A stretch of DNA of 64,000 bases from Tateyamaria omphalii. GTDB taxonomy: Bacteria > Pseudomonadota > Alphaproteobacteria > Rhodobacterales > Rhodobacteraceae. A program made the position numbers and the translations under genes. Below, piece by piece: positions 10,438-18,712 of the stretch. The stretch lies in NCBI RefSeq assembly GCF_019802125.1, contig NZ_JAHVHT010000003.1, positions 619,750-683,749 on the forward strand, read 5' to 3'. Each line of letters opens with the position of its first letter. Position 1 is the first letter of the stretch. The notes below the pieces were generated by a model, which was not told the origin of the DNA, ran no database searches, and saw only the letters and a program-made list of their open reading frames with translations.

Positions 10438-10508
10438 GGGGGAGGTCTCCGTCAAACTGTGATTGTTGACGCTAACCTAGCATAGCGCCCGGCGGGCACC
10501 AGCGCCTC

Positions 10509-11891
10509 TCAGAACTTTGATTGGATCCCAAGCGTGATGGTCGTCTCATCGGTCTCGAACCGGTTGACGTTCGAGGTCCGGCGCCCCGTCCGCACGCGAA
10601 TGGTCGGAGCAAAGCCCGCAAAGTCATAGTCCTTGAAGAACAACGACACGTCACCATAAAGGCTCTCGTCCTGTCGCCCGCCCTGCACGGTCCGGACCAG
10701 CCGGTACTCATCGTAATCGGTGTAACCCATCGTCAGGCCGGTCGAGATTTCCATCGGGCCCAACTGCTTGCCAAAGGTGTAACTCGCCCGCACGCTGGCC
10801 GTCTGATACGCGGCGTTGACAAAATCGCCCGCAATATCCTGCACCGTCAGTCCGACGCTGAACCGGTCGCCCCGCTCAAGCTTGTGGCTGTAGGTTGCAC
10901 CAAGTGTCAGCACATCCAGATCGCGCAGATTGGTGCGGGTCGAAAACCGCCGCTCGGCGGCACCGCGCAGCGTCAGGCGACCCACATCGCCCATCTTCAG
11001 GCTCCGGCTCAGCGACAATTTGGCAAAGTCATAGGACCGGTCGCCCCCGAACCAGCTTGCGCCCACGGCCCCACCGACCGTCACAAAGTTGCCGCGCTGG
11101 CCCAGGGCAAACGTATGTTCGACCCCGGTCTCGGCATAGGTCGACCCGAAGTCGCTGTTGCGCAGGTCGGGCACGCTGGCTTGTGCTTCGTCACTCAGAT
11201 CGACACGCCGCGTGTAGACGCGGCCCGTTGCGGTGGTCTGGCTCTTTTCGGACTGCGCAACTCTGTAGCGCAGATGCACGTCGAATGTACCGACAATGCC
11301 GTCAAGGGCACGCGAGCTGGGTCGAAAGACGCCCAGCGTCGGCACGCCGTTGATCACCTCGAGCACGTTGTCGGTGCCGTTGTTCACATTGTCTGACGGG
11401 GCCAGGGACATGTTGATGTTGAAGCGCAGCGGGTTGGCTGCGCGCACACGGCCATAGTCCTGCGCCAGCGCTTTCTCCTGTGCATCCGTATCTGCATGGG
11501 TCGCGGCCAGTCGCAACCACCCTTGCGACACGGTGGGCCGTTTCTGCTGAAACGCCACGCTGGCTGCGGTGCGCGCAGCACCGAACTTTTGTTCGGGCGT
11601 TTCGCTGTACTTGTAGGACAGGCGCGCAGCCGCCCGGGCCAGTTTCGGATCGTTCAGCCGCGAATGCGCCGCGGCCAGCACCCCGTAGGCGTAGGCATCC
11701 TCCGGATCGGTGCGCACCAGAACCATGGCCACGTCACGCGCCAGGTCAAACCGGCCCGCATACAGCGCCTGCCGTGCCAGAACCCGCGCCTGTTCGATGC
11801 TGAAGGTTCGGGTGTCGTCAGAGGACTGTGGGTCCGTGGCCCCCGCCGACGCCCAGAGCGTCAGCAAGGCACCAACAAGCGCGCGCTTCAT
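10509..11891 (-). CDS. Slam-type surface lipoprotein assembly modifier (DUF560)
   Basis: 460 residues: signal peptide (1-19), an N-terminal helical TPR-like region (about 28-150, e.g. QARVLARQALYAGRFDLAR and LAAAHSRLNDPKLARAA), then about 300 residues of alternating beta strands ending in the outer-membrane signature ITLGIQSKF with C-terminal Phe. This two-part layout matches Slam proteins, which move lipoproteins from the inner face of the outer membrane to the cell surface. It starts 6 bases after the stop of a TbpB-like lipoprotein gene, the standard Slam-substrate arrangement. Identification rests on architecture and context, not on a profile search. Confidence 0.8.
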   Translation of the reverse strand: MKRALVGALLTLWASAGATDPQSSDDTRTFSIEQARVLARQALYAGRFDLARDVAMVLVRTDPEDAYAYGVLAAAHSRLNDPKLARAAARLSYKYSETPEQKFGAARTAASVAFQQKRPTVSQGWLRLAATHADTDAQEKALAQDYGRVRAANPLRFNINMSLAPSDNVNNGTDNVLEVINGVPTLGVFRPSSRALDGIVGTFDVHLRYRVAQSEKSQTTATGRVYTRRVDLSDEAQASVPDLRNSDFGSTYAETGVEHTFALGQRGNFVTVGGAVGASWFGGDRSYDFAKLSLSRSLKMGDVGRLTLRGAAERRFSTRTNLRDLDVLTLGATYSHKLERGDRFSVGLTVQDIAGDFVNAAYQTASVRASYTFGKQLGPMEISTGLTMGYTDYDEYRLVRTVQGGRQDESLYGDVSLFFKDYDFAGFAPTIRVRTGRRTSNVNRFETDETTITLGIQSKF

Positions 11892-11897
11892 CGGGCC

Positions 11898-12899
11898 TTA
11901 CGGCTGCAGCGCGTTTACGCAGACGGGGTCGGTGTCTGCGGCGGTGCACAGGTCCAGGACAAAGACACCCATCTCGATCTCGTTGTCGAAGTCTTCAAGA
12001 ACGTCGGTCGCGTTGATGCCGCCCGCCATGACCTCCCCGTTCGGTCCACCGATTACCCCGGCGAAATCACCAATATCCGTCCGTTCGGTCGAATCGGGGA
12101 AAGCCGGGTCGGTCGTATCCACTTCGATGTTTCCGCTGAAGGTGCCCTCACCGGTCAAGGTCCCGTCCACCAGAACGATATCCTGCATGTCGAAGTTCCC
12201 GACTTCCGTAACGGCCGTCCGGTTATAGATCTCGCCCTCGACCGACATTTCGTTCAGATCGACGTTCACGAACATCAGGCCATGCACGTAACCTGCCTGG
12301 TTCGGCGTGTTCACATTGGGGTCCACGCCAGGGGTCGGGAAAATATCGGTGCGCGGGCCGTCGACATTCAGACCGGCGGCGTAGTTGCCGTAGTAGGTCA
12401 CGTCGAACCGGCTCTCGGGCGCGGTGGGGGCCACATATGCGCCGGACCTGTCGAAATAGACGCCACCGAAGAACGTGTTGAACTGCGGACCGGTCAGAAC
12501 CACACCCGCCTGCACGCCGTCACGGCTTGCCACGAATGCAGTCGCATGACGGCCCAGCGGATCGTTCTGACCTGTAAAGGTCTCGTACCCATCGACAAAG
12601 CTGGTGGCCACATGCCGGTACTCGTTGACCAGCGGCACACCATCCTGGGTCAGGCCGGTCACCGTCAGTGTGTTCGTGTCGGCATCAAAGCTGATGCTGT
12701 CCAGATCACTCGCGATGATCTCCGGCACGGCCAGCGGGTCCGTCGGATCGGTCGGATCGGTCGGGTCTGTTGGTTCGGTCGGCTCCGTCGGGGTCGTTGG
12801 CGTTTCCCCTCCGTCCGTATCTTCTGTCGTAAAGGGGTTGCCGTCCCCGCACGCCGCCAAAAGCGCGGCAAGCGCAAACACTGCTGCTGTCCGTTTCAT
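11898..12899 (-). CDS. TbpB-like surface lipoprotein, probable Slam substrate
   Basis: 333 residues from ATG 12899, which places a lipobox LAAC after a short signal peptide (lipidated Cys at residue 17). A Thr/Pro/Asp linker of repeated TDP/TEP units (residues 33-54; the DNA repeats a ggatcggtc-like unit at about 12730-12790) tethers the body. The C-terminal half is beta-rich with two barrel-like parts. The phrase DFAGVIGGPNGEVMAGGI matches the GxxGGPxAxExAG loop of transferrin-binding-protein-B-like barrels. It ends with a Cys pair (DLCTAADTDPVC). Ligand unknown. It is followed at 6 bases by the Slam-type gene. Confidence 0.78.
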   Translation of the reverse strand: MKRTAAVFALAALLAACGDGNPFTTEDTDGGETPTTPTEPTEPTDPTDPTDPTDPLAVPEIIASDLDSISFDADTNTLTVTGLTQDGVPLVNEYRHVATSFVDGYETFTGQNDPLGRHATAFVASRDGVQAGVVLTGPQFNTFFGGVYFDRSGAYVAPTAPESRFDVTYYGNYAAGLNVDGPRTDIFPTPGVDPNVNTPNQAGYVHGLMFVNVDLNEMSVEGEIYNRTAVTEVGNFDMQDIVLVDGTLTGEGTFSGNIEVDTTDPAFPDSTERTDIGDFAGVIGGPNGEVMAGGINATDVLEDFDNEIEMGVFVLDLCTAADTDPVCVNALQP

Positions 12900-13087
12900 G
12901 CCCGAAAAACCTTTGCGGTTTATATAACTGCCTCTTTTGGCTGAAGACTCCGCGCTAACCCCCCAAAAGTCAACGCTTTCGTATGGGGGGCGATTCGCGC
13001 CTCCCAAGAACCGTTGCCAAAAAACCGCCCTTATATAGCGGTTCTCATGTCGGCATCCCCAAGATAAGGTGTAGGCCCGACAGATTC

Positions 13088-13096
13088 TGTGGATAA
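13088..13096 (-). promoter_or_regulatory. Perfect DnaA box before thyX
   Basis: TGTGGATAA on the plus strand is the exact complement of the consensus DnaA box TTATCCACA. It lies 13 bases before the thyX start codon, where DnaA binding could influence transcription or translation initiation. A second perfect box occurs at 15591. Function is inferred only. Confidence 0.4.
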
Positions 13097-13108
13097 AGGA
13101 CGCGCCCC

Positions 13109-14014
13109 ATGCCGCTCAGCCCCGAACAACAGTCCGAAATCGACGCCCTGCGCGCCCAGTCCACCCAAACGCTCCGCGCCACCGTCCCGGGGATGGAGGC
13201 GCACCTGTATAAGGCGCACGAGGTCCTCGACCACGGCTTTGTCCGCGTCATCGACTACATGGGCGACGACGCCGCCATCTGCCAGGCCGCGCGGGTCAGC
13301 TACGGCAAGGGCACCAAGTCGGTCCAAAATGACGAGGGGCTGATCCGCTACCTCATGCGCCACTGGCACTCGACCCCGTTCGAGATGTGCGAGATCAAGC
13401 TGCACGTCAAACTCCCCGTCTTCGTCGCCCGCCAGTGGATCCGCCACCGCACCGCCAACGTGAACGAATACTCGGCGCGCTACTCGATCCTCGACCGCGA
13501 ATTCTACATCCCCGCGCAGGACGCACTCGCCGCCCAATCGGTCGTCAACAACCAGGGCAGGGGCGAAGCACTCACGGGCGACGAAGCACAGCGCGTCCTC
13601 AACTACCTGCGCGACGACGCCATGCGCTGCTACGACCATTATGAAGAGATGATTTCCCAGGACGGCCAGCAGGGCCTCGCCCGTGAACTCGCCCGCATGA
13701 ACCTGCCTGCCAATGTCTACACCCAATGGTACTGGAAAGTGGACCTGCACAACCTCTTCCACTTCCTCCGCCTGCGCGCGGACGCCCACGCCCAATACGA
13801 AATCCGCGTCTATGCCGATGCGATCTGCGACATGGTCAAGGATTGGGTGCCCGCGGCGTACAAAGCGTTCGAGGATTACCGGATGGGCGGGGCGACACTT
13901 TCGGCGACTGCACTGGGGTGCATCCAGCGCATGTTGAAAGGTGAAGAGGTCACGCAGGAAAATTCCGGCATGTCCAAGGGGGAATGGCGGGAGTTTATGG
14001 AGGTTATTAGGTGA
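13109..14014 (+). CDS. thyX: FAD-dependent thymidylate synthase ThyX
   Basis: 301 residues. The ThyX signature RHR-x7-S is at R112-H113-R114 with S122 ([11 protein letters not shown]). The upstream [18 protein letters not shown] segment is also typical. The enzyme methylates dUMP to dTMP using methylenetetrahydrofolate and reduced FAD; it replaces ThyA in many alphaproteobacteria. The ATG follows AAAGGA. The last bases overlap the next gene as GTGA, although that gene differs strongly in base composition. Confidence 0.95.
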   Translation: MPLSPEQQSEIDALRAQSTQTLRATVPGMEAHLYKAHEVLDHGFVRVIDYMGDDAAICQAARVSYGKGTKSVQNDEGLIRYLMRHWHSTPFEMCEIKLHVKLPVFVARQWIRHRTANVNEYSARYSILDREFYIPAQDALAAQSVVNNQGRGEALTGDEAQRVLNYLRDDAMRCYDHYEEMISQDGQQGLARELARMNLPANVYTQWYWKVDLHNLFHFLRLRADAHAQYEIRVYADAICDMVKDWVPAAYKAFEDYRMGGATLSATALGCIQRMLKGEEVTQENSGMSKGEWREFMEVIR

Positions 14015-14949
14015 ATGATGACAAAGATAAACGGTGTATATTTTGCCGGGGTAAAGCGACAGGTAAATTCTACCGCTCCAAGGAACACGTGTTGGGGCAG
14101 TGGCTTCAACGCGGGTTGTTCAGCTATAACCAGAATTTAAAAGGCAGGCGCAATCATCTCGAAAACCAAGCTGTAAGTGATACAGAGTTTGTAGTGAGAC
14201 TTGGTGAATTCGCAAAAGCGGGTCACGGGTTACACAGAACGGTGGCAGGCGTCGTTTGCAACACTTGTAACAATGGTTGGCTGAGTGATATACAAAATGC
14301 TGCGAAAAAACCATTTACAAAGATTCATAACATAGGACCAGTAAGTTTGTCGGTCAGTGACCAGAAGGATCTGGCACGCTGGGTTTCGCTATTCACTATC
14401 TACTGCCGAAATGCACTTGATGACTCCGCTTTAAATGTCGGGGACGTTAGCGGGCAATTTGACCGAAGGCAAATAAGGCGATTATTTTCGGTTGACCATG
14501 AAGGCTTCTATTCGGATTCAAGAATCCCTGAAAATTGGCGGGTTTTTGCAATTCGCACAAACCCCTGCCGTACAGATTTAGGTGGTCATAATCTTTTACC
14601 GCACGGGATGTCGTTCTACGAAGATACGCCGAACAAGCTGCACGACTGGCTCTTTGTCAACCTGTGTTTTGTTGGTACAAGCTCGTATCTTATTACAAAT
14701 ATGTACTCAATATTTCCAAGCGAAGTGAGGGTTCGGTTATATGAACTAGGTATGCGCGAACTAGCCGCATCAAACGCTGTTGAAATAGACTTTTCGGACA
14801 AACAGGTTGATGGGGATATTTTTGAACGTGAGGCGATTTCTTGGATTTCAAAAGTTCGCCTGTCAATTGGCGCTCCAGAAGTGAGATTGAACCATGCTTC
14901 ATATCTGCCTTGGGAGGGGGAGTGCATTTCAGAACGCGCGAAGTCCTAA
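14011..14949 (+). CDS. HNH-endonuclease-like protein of atypical composition
   Basis: 312 residues, GTG start overlapping the thyX stop by 4 bases. The N terminus holds a treble-clef zinc pattern: CIFC at residues 9-12, [10 protein letters not shown] (the His of an HNH-like motif), then VCNTCNNGW about 50 residues later. This Cys-pair, EHV, CNNGW order is seen in HNH nucleases of mobile and defence loci. The remaining 200 residues are unrecognised. The gene is visibly AT-richer than its neighbours, with many TTA, AAA and ATA codons, suggesting recent acquisition downstream of thyX. No partner gene is next to it. Confidence 0.6.
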   Translation: MNDDKDKRCIFCRGKATGKFYRSKEHVLGQWLQRGLFSYNQNLKGRRNHLENQAVSDTEFVVRLGEFAKAGHGLHRTVAGVVCNTCNNGWLSDIQNAAKKPFTKIHNIGPVSLSVSDQKDLARWVSLFTIYCRNALDDSALNVGDVSGQFDRRQIRRLFSVDHEGFYSDSRIPENWRVFAIRTNPCRTDLGGHNLLPHGMSFYEDTPNKLHDWLFVNLCFVGTSSYLITNMYSIFPSEVRVRLYELGMRELAASNAVEIDFSDKQVDGDIFEREAISWISKVRLSIGAPEVRLNHASYLPWEGECISERAKS

Positions 14950-15106
14950 AACAGAACTTTGTTGCGTGTGAAACGGTCAACTGGCTTTTCGCGCTCTATT
15001 CTTTTCCTGGCTCACACCATAACTACAAACCGCGCCGCACGCCTGTCGCTGCGCCAATCCGCGGCCCGGCGCTGCCCCGGCTCCGCGCACGATCGAAACG
15101 TCGGAC

Positions 15107-15292
15107 GGCGGGATGAAATCCCGCCCTACCAAGACATGCCAGCGGGCGGGACAGAGAGCGACCCTCGCCCCCGCCCGCACCATCCCCGCCAACCCGTAGG
15201 GCGGGGTTCACCCCGCCATCCCCACCTATCAAACCATCCCCGCAAGCCCGGACCATCCGCCCCAAAACGGTAGGGTGGGGTTCCACCCCACC
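15107..15292. repeat. Three copies of a GTAGGG hairpin repeat
   Basis: Copies at 15107-15128 (minus orientation), 15196-15217 and 15270-15292 share the form GTAGGGyGGG-TT-CCCryCC: a GTA tag and two GC-rich arms of about 7-8 bases that can pair. They resemble the dispersed REP-like palindromes seen between genes in many proteobacteria. Confidence 0.65.
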
Positions 15293-15358
15293 ACCCCAAC
15301 CACAAGAAAAATCACCCGCATTAACCACCGCCCGGACCCCATCCACGCAAGCACCCCA

Positions 15359-15467
15359 AAAACACGCAGTTTCACCGCCAAAATGTGCAGTTTCCCCAAA
15401 ACACGCTCATTTCCCCCGAAATCCGCCCCCTCAAAACACGCAGTTTCCGCCCGAAAATGTGCAGTTT
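15359..15467. repeat. Degenerate tandem repeat array
   Basis: AAAACACGCAGTTT occurs at 15359 and 15433, AAAATGTGCAGTTT at 15380 and 15454, and a diverged copy AAAACACGCTCATTT at 15398. The spacing is 18-21 bases within a larger unit of exactly 74 bases, so the block appears to be a duplicated 74-base unit made of shorter repeats. No genes of a repeat-handling system are nearby. Confidence 0.65.
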
Positions 15468-15590
15468 GCCCCCATATCCCGCCGCACAGACACTTCCGCC
15501 GCCCCCATCCCCTATGGGTAAACACAAGGCGCGCAGTGTTTAGACACCGTTCACACTCCGGCCCGGTTTTAACCAAAATGAAGGAAATAC

Positions 15591-15599
15591 TTATCCACA
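15591..15599 (+). promoter_or_regulatory. Perfect DnaA box
   Basis: TTATCCACA, exact consensus, 29 bases before the start codon of the small exported protein at 15629. Together with the box at 13088 it brackets the thyX/HNH segment. Functional relevance is unknown. Confidence 0.4.
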
Positions 15600-15628
15600 G
15601 CGCGTCATAAAACTGTTACGTTGGGCAC

Positions 15629-15907
15629 ATGATCAGAGCAGCCGTATGTATGACCCTTCTGGCCGCGCCCGTGGCGGCCAATCCCATCGCGGACATCCTC
15701 TGCGCGCCCACGAAACAGATGCAGCAAAAGCTGGAACAGCAGTTCCATTCCGCCCGCACGGCCTCCGGCATACGTGCGCCCGATCAGATGATGGAAGTGT
15801 GGACGGATGCGCGTGGCGACTGGGCCATGGTGGTGCGCTATGCCAGCGGCACCTCATGCATCGTCTCGATGGGAGAGCATTGGGAAGAAACGGAAAATCC
15901 GACCTAG
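15629..15907 (+). CDS. Small exported conserved hypothetical protein
   Basis: 92 residues with a short signal peptide (cleavage near residue 17, after PVAAN). The mature part has two Cys (DILCAPTKQM and GTSCIVSMG) that could form a disulphide, and an acidic, aromatic C terminus EHWEETENPT. The family is not recognised. Its TAG stop overlaps the stop of the convergent gene on the other strand by two bases. Confidence 0.7.
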   Translation: MIRAAVCMTLLAAPVAANPIADILCAPTKQMQQKLEQQFHSARTASGIRAPDQMMEVWTDARGDWAMVVRYASGTSCIVSMGEHWEETENPT

Positions 15908-16152
15908 CGGATCGCGCGGTCCCGCAATTGGGCGACCAGCGCGCCGTTCTGATCTTCCCACGTTTTCCAGGCACGATACCCTTCGATCTGCGCCTGCGGC
16001 CCGGTCAGATCGCCCGCAAAATGCGCCTTGACCGCGTGGTAGTGCCCCATGCACCGCGCCCATTCGGTGGGCGACGGAAACGTCGTCTCGGCCGAGACTT
16101 CACAGGCATAATACAGCGCCAACAGTCGCATCAGTTCGGTCATCTTGGGCAC
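15904..16152 (-). CDS. Conserved hypothetical protein, 82 residues
   Basis: A helical, soluble protein beginning MPKMTELMRLLALYYACEVSAE and containing WARCMGHYHAVKAHFAG and YRAWKTWEDQN. No signal peptide or catalytic motif is apparent. It is convergent with the small exported protein gene, stops overlapping. Function unknown; retained because the composition and codon pattern match real genes nearby. Confidence 0.65.
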   Translation of the reverse strand: MPKMTELMRLLALYYACEVSAETTFPSPTEWARCMGHYHAVKAHFAGDLTGPQAQIEGYRAWKTWEDQNGALVAQLRDRAIR

Positions 16153-16312
16153 CGATCCTTTGGAAAACTGTTTCCAGCCTAGTCACAATTCCCCAAAATT
16201 TGAGTAAATCATGCGTGCGCCGTGCAAATCTCCCAAAAATTCTGGACTTGTGATCACATCACGGGCATCGTGCCCATAGATTTCGTGGTGTGTTGAGAGA
16301 ACGAGGGAAGAT

Positions 16313-16609
16313 ATGCCATTCAAAAAAATATTGGCCACAGCAACAGTTTTTGCAGTCCTGGGCGCCGGCGCCGCACTCGCCCAAAGCCACGGCGGCCCCA
16401 AGATCTATGCCTACCACAGCCAGCACAACTACTGCCCCGCCGGGCTTCAACCGGTGACAATGGATGGCGTGATTTGCTGCGGTCGTCCGAACCAGGGCAT
16501 CAGCTACCAGCAAGCGCTGGCGCACCCGGTCAAGAAACGTGTGAAGCATGTGCGCCACGTACGCCAAAGCAGCTGCCCCGTCGGGACCAAAGGCTGCACC
16601 TACGACTGA
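16313..16609 (+). CDS. Small exported Cys-containing hypothetical protein
   Basis: 98 residues. The ATG follows GAGGGAAG. A signal peptide (to about residue 23, AALAQ) leads to a mature protein with five Cys (NYCPAG, VICCGR, SSCPVG, KGCTYD) and a basic His-rich stretch KKRVKHVRHVRQ. The Cys spacing suggests disulphides or metal binding in the periplasm. I do not recognise the family. Confidence 0.7.
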   Translation: MPFKKILATATVFAVLGAGAALAQSHGGPKIYAYHSQHNYCPAGLQPVTMDGVICCGRPNQGISYQQALAHPVKKRVKHVRHVRQSSCPVGTKGCTYD

Positions 16610-16629
16610 TCTGATCGCACCTGGATCAA

Positions 16630-16658
16630 GCGGCGCAGGATGGCATATCGTGCGCCGC
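16630..16658. terminator. Hairpin between convergent genes
   Basis: GCGGCGCA (16630-16637) pairs perfectly with TGCGCCGC (16651-16658) across a 13-base loop. It lies between the stops of the convergent exported-protein and cold-shock genes, so it may serve both. No strong T tract follows on either strand. Confidence 0.4.
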
Positions 16659-16675
16659 CTGTTCGCGTCTTGGCG

Positions 16676-16882
16676 CTAGAGCAGTTTCAACTCGCCTGCC
16701 ATCTGGCGCCCATCGCGCCCTTCGAGCAGTTCGAAACTCACTTTTTGATTGTCGGCCAGCCCGGTCAGTCCAGACCGTTCCACCGCTGAAATGTGAACAA
16801 AAACGTCCTTGCCGCCCTCGTCTGGGGCGATAAAACCGTAGCCTTTCGTGGTGTTGAACCACTTCACGGTGCCAGTTGGCAT
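16676..16882 (-). CDS. cspA: Cold-shock domain protein (CspA family)
   Basis: 68 residues, a single cold-shock domain. It has both RNA-binding motifs: KGYGFI (residues 13-18, RNP1) and DVFVHIS (RNP2). It binds single-stranded nucleic acid and acts as an RNA chaperone. The region upstream (16883-17067) is unusually long and may include an extended 5' leader of the kind that regulates cold-shock mRNAs, although no specific structure was proved. Confidence 0.93.
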   Translation of the reverse strand: MPTGTVKWFNTTKGYGFIAPDEGGKDVFVHISAVERSGLTGLADNQKVSFELLEGRDGRQMAGELKLL

Positions 16883-17067
16883 GTTCCCGTGCCTCCTTTA
16901 CCTTGCAGTCTCCCCCGCGTCGGTCGTTCGGGCAGGGGCCTTGGACAACCCAGTCAAAACGACTGCGCCGCTCATTCAGAGATTGCCCTCAGTGCGGGAA
17001 AATCAAGGTTGGGCCTCGCATTCCGCGCGAGATGCCGCTTAATTCTACGCAAAAGTGAGGTCGAGAT

Positions 17068-17385
17068 ATGGAAATATACGGATTGAAAACTTGTGACACC
17101 TGCCGCAAGGCCATCAAGGCCTTGCCAGATGCGCATTTTGTGGACGTGCGGGCCGACGGTGTGCCCACCGATGTGATGGATGCAGCCCTCGCCACTTTCG
17201 GCGAAAAACTCGTCAATACGCGCTCCACCACATGGCGCGGGCTGTCGGAGGAGGAGCGCAAGGGCGCGCCGAAGGACTTGCTCGCGGCGCATCCCACGCT
17301 GATGAAACGGCCATTGATCGCGACCAACGGCAGCCTGCACCTTGGTTGGACCAAGGACGTGCAAGCCGCCCTCGGCGTGGACTAG
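17068..17385 (+). CDS. ArsC/Spx-family thioredoxin-fold protein
   Basis: 105 residues. The N terminus EIYGLKTCDTCRKAIK has the redox or glutathione-linked CxxC pair C9/C12 of the ArsC/Spx/YffB family. Conserved RPLIATNGSLHLGW near residue 85 contains the family Arg-Pro element. Short members like this (YffB-type) are not proven arsenate reductases and no ars genes are nearby. It converges with the DoxX gene, overlapping by 4 bases. Confidence 0.85.
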   Translation: MEIYGLKTCDTCRKAIKALPDAHFVDVRADGVPTDVMDAALATFGEKLVNTRSTTWRGLSEEERKGAPKDLLAAHPTLMKRPLIATNGSLHLGWTKDVQAALGVD

Positions 17386-17945
17386 GCGGCGGCTGGCGCG
17401 GCCTTCGGGGCAAGGGCGCGATCGAATGAGATCGGCCCGGCCCCTTTGATCACCAGAAGCAGCAGCAAGAACACCCACAGGGACCGCTGGTCCATGATCA
17501 GGCTGTTTGATGGCGCGTCGAACCACGCCCCCAGCACCAGCCCGTCGCCCCACTTGTCGTGGCCGTTCAGGTCGGTCAGCGATTGCACTACGATAAATCC
17601 GATCATGCCCAGCGACGCGAGCCGCGTCAGCAGGCCAATGATAATCAGCAGGGGCAGCACGAACTCTGCCACCGTGCCCGCGGTCACGACCGCCCAGTGA
17701 TAAACGCCCAGCTGTGTCACGTCGTAGCCGACGTTTTCCATCACCTTGGGAAAGATCTGCGCATAGGCCCCCAGCGATGGTTGGAAGATGCCAAATATGC
17801 CGTCGCCCAGCTTCGTCAGGCCAGATACCCAGAAATATACGGCCAGCACGGCGGCGAACAGGAAACGGGCAAGGGTCGGCAACAGCCAGTCCGCGCGTTC
17901 AAGCGGGCCAAAGATTGCGGCGTGCAGGCGGGTCAGGGCAGTCAT
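17382..17945 (-). CDS. DoxX-family membrane protein of the bufferin operon
   Basis: 187 residues with four or five hydrophobic helices (FLFAAVLAVYFWVSGLTKL; FVLPLLIIIGLLT; LWVFLLLLLVI), the DoxX layout. It is the last gene of a minus-strand operon bufA-bufB-bufC-doxX; spacing to the previous gene is only 4 bases. DoxX-type proteins often accompany DUF2282/DUF692/DUF2063 loci, presumably as a membrane component. Its exact role is unknown. Confidence 0.85.
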   Translation of the reverse strand: MTALTRLHAAIFGPLERADWLLPTLARFLFAAVLAVYFWVSGLTKLGDGIFGIFQPSLGAYAQIFPKVMENVGYDVTQLGVYHWAVVTAGTVAEFVLPLLIIIGLLTRLASLGMIGFIVVQSLTDLNGHDKWGDGLVLGAWFDAPSNSLIMDQRSLWVFLLLLLVIKGAGPISFDRALAPKAAPAAA

Positions 17946-17949
17946 GGGG

Positions 17950-18708
17950 TCAGTCCTTTGGAGTGGTGATGTCGGTCAAGGCGTTGTGCTGGATCAGAAG
18001 GGTCAGCAGGGGTCCAAGGTCGAAATTCGCGTCGATGGCAGTCGCGGCATCCACGGCGTTTTCCAGCGTTGCACCATCGATTATGGCCTGTATCCACGCG
18101 GCCTGTGCCGGCGTCAGCGCGTGCGGTTCGGGGTCAAACTTAGCGCGCGTGACGAGAACCGGTTGAGCGATACTGCGTGGTTTTTGCGCGCCCGCCCGGG
18201 TGTTGTAGCACCAGATATCATGGATGGGCCAACGGGAGTGCACCAGTTGAACGGCCGGAGACAGGTGCAAGCGGGTCTGCATCAGCACCTCCGGTGGTAG
18301 AGCGCCAAGCCGGGCTGCATCCAGCGGCGTACTGTCCGCCGCGTGATACGCATGGCGCAAGGCCAGTTCGAGGCGGGCGATGTCAGGCAGGTAGCCGATA
18401 CGCGCCAGCGGTTCGAACCCATCCAGAAACGCGGGCAAAGCCGCGCCATAGTGCATCATCAGCGGCGACGTCGGCGGGTGCGCACGCGCAAAGACCCGAG
18501 CCAGTTGATCGAAGTTCTGATCGCCAAGCAGCTTGCACAGAACCGGAAAGCCGGTGCGCAATGCGTCGATCAGTGCGACGGTGACGTTGTTGCGATAGAC
18601 AGCGAAGCGGCGCTTTGTCGGCTGACCTGCCGGATCGGTCAGCCCGTCCGGCACTGCGCGCTCCGGATCAAGGAGTGCGGCGCGAAAGTCGGCTTGCGTG
18701 GTGGTCAT
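17950..18708 (-). CDS. DUF2063 protein, BufC-like partner of the MNIO enzyme
   Basis: 252 residues from ATG 18708, 4 bases after the DUF692 stop. The N-terminal half is the DUF2063 domain (F-R-A-A-L-L-D, then FAVYRNNVTVALIDALRTGFPVLCKLLG), described as a RiPP-recognition-like element that recruits the precursor peptide. The family name of DUF2063 as DNA-binding is historical. The second half has the conserved WPIHDIW stretch. It should act in the cytoplasm with the adjacent DUF692 enzyme in modifying the DUF2282 peptide. Confidence 0.85.
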   Translation of the reverse strand: MTTTQADFRAALLDPERAVPDGLTDPAGQPTKRRFAVYRNNVTVALIDALRTGFPVLCKLLGDQNFDQLARVFARAHPPTSPLMMHYGAALPAFLDGFEPLARIGYLPDIARLELALRHAYHAADSTPLDAARLGALPPEVLMQTRLHLSPAVQLVHSRWPIHDIWCYNTRAGAQKPRSIAQPVLVTRAKFDPEPHALTPAQAAWIQAIIDGATLENAVDAATAIDANFDLGPLLTLLIQHNALTDITTPKD

Positions 18709-18712
18709 CACG

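Larger units (their letters stand above)
14950..15628. other. Repeat-rich non-coding spacer
   Basis: About 680 bases with no convincing gene. It contains three GTAGGG-type inverted repeats (15107-15292), a degenerate tandem array of AAAACACGCAGTTT/AAAATGTGCAGTTT units (15359-15467) and a perfect DnaA box (15591). A frame of about 115 codons on the minus strand here merely translates the repeats and lacks coding character. Confidence 0.6.

Noticed and set aside
15359..15467. CRISPR-like array
   Set aside because: Repeat units of 14 bases with 4-7 base gaps are too short, diverged and spacer-free, and no cas genes are near.
15229..15576. 115-codon frame on the minus strand with Cys-rich start
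   Set aside because: It spans GTAGGG hairpins and the AAACTGC repeats and its sequence follows the repeat period, so it is read-through of repeats and not a gene.
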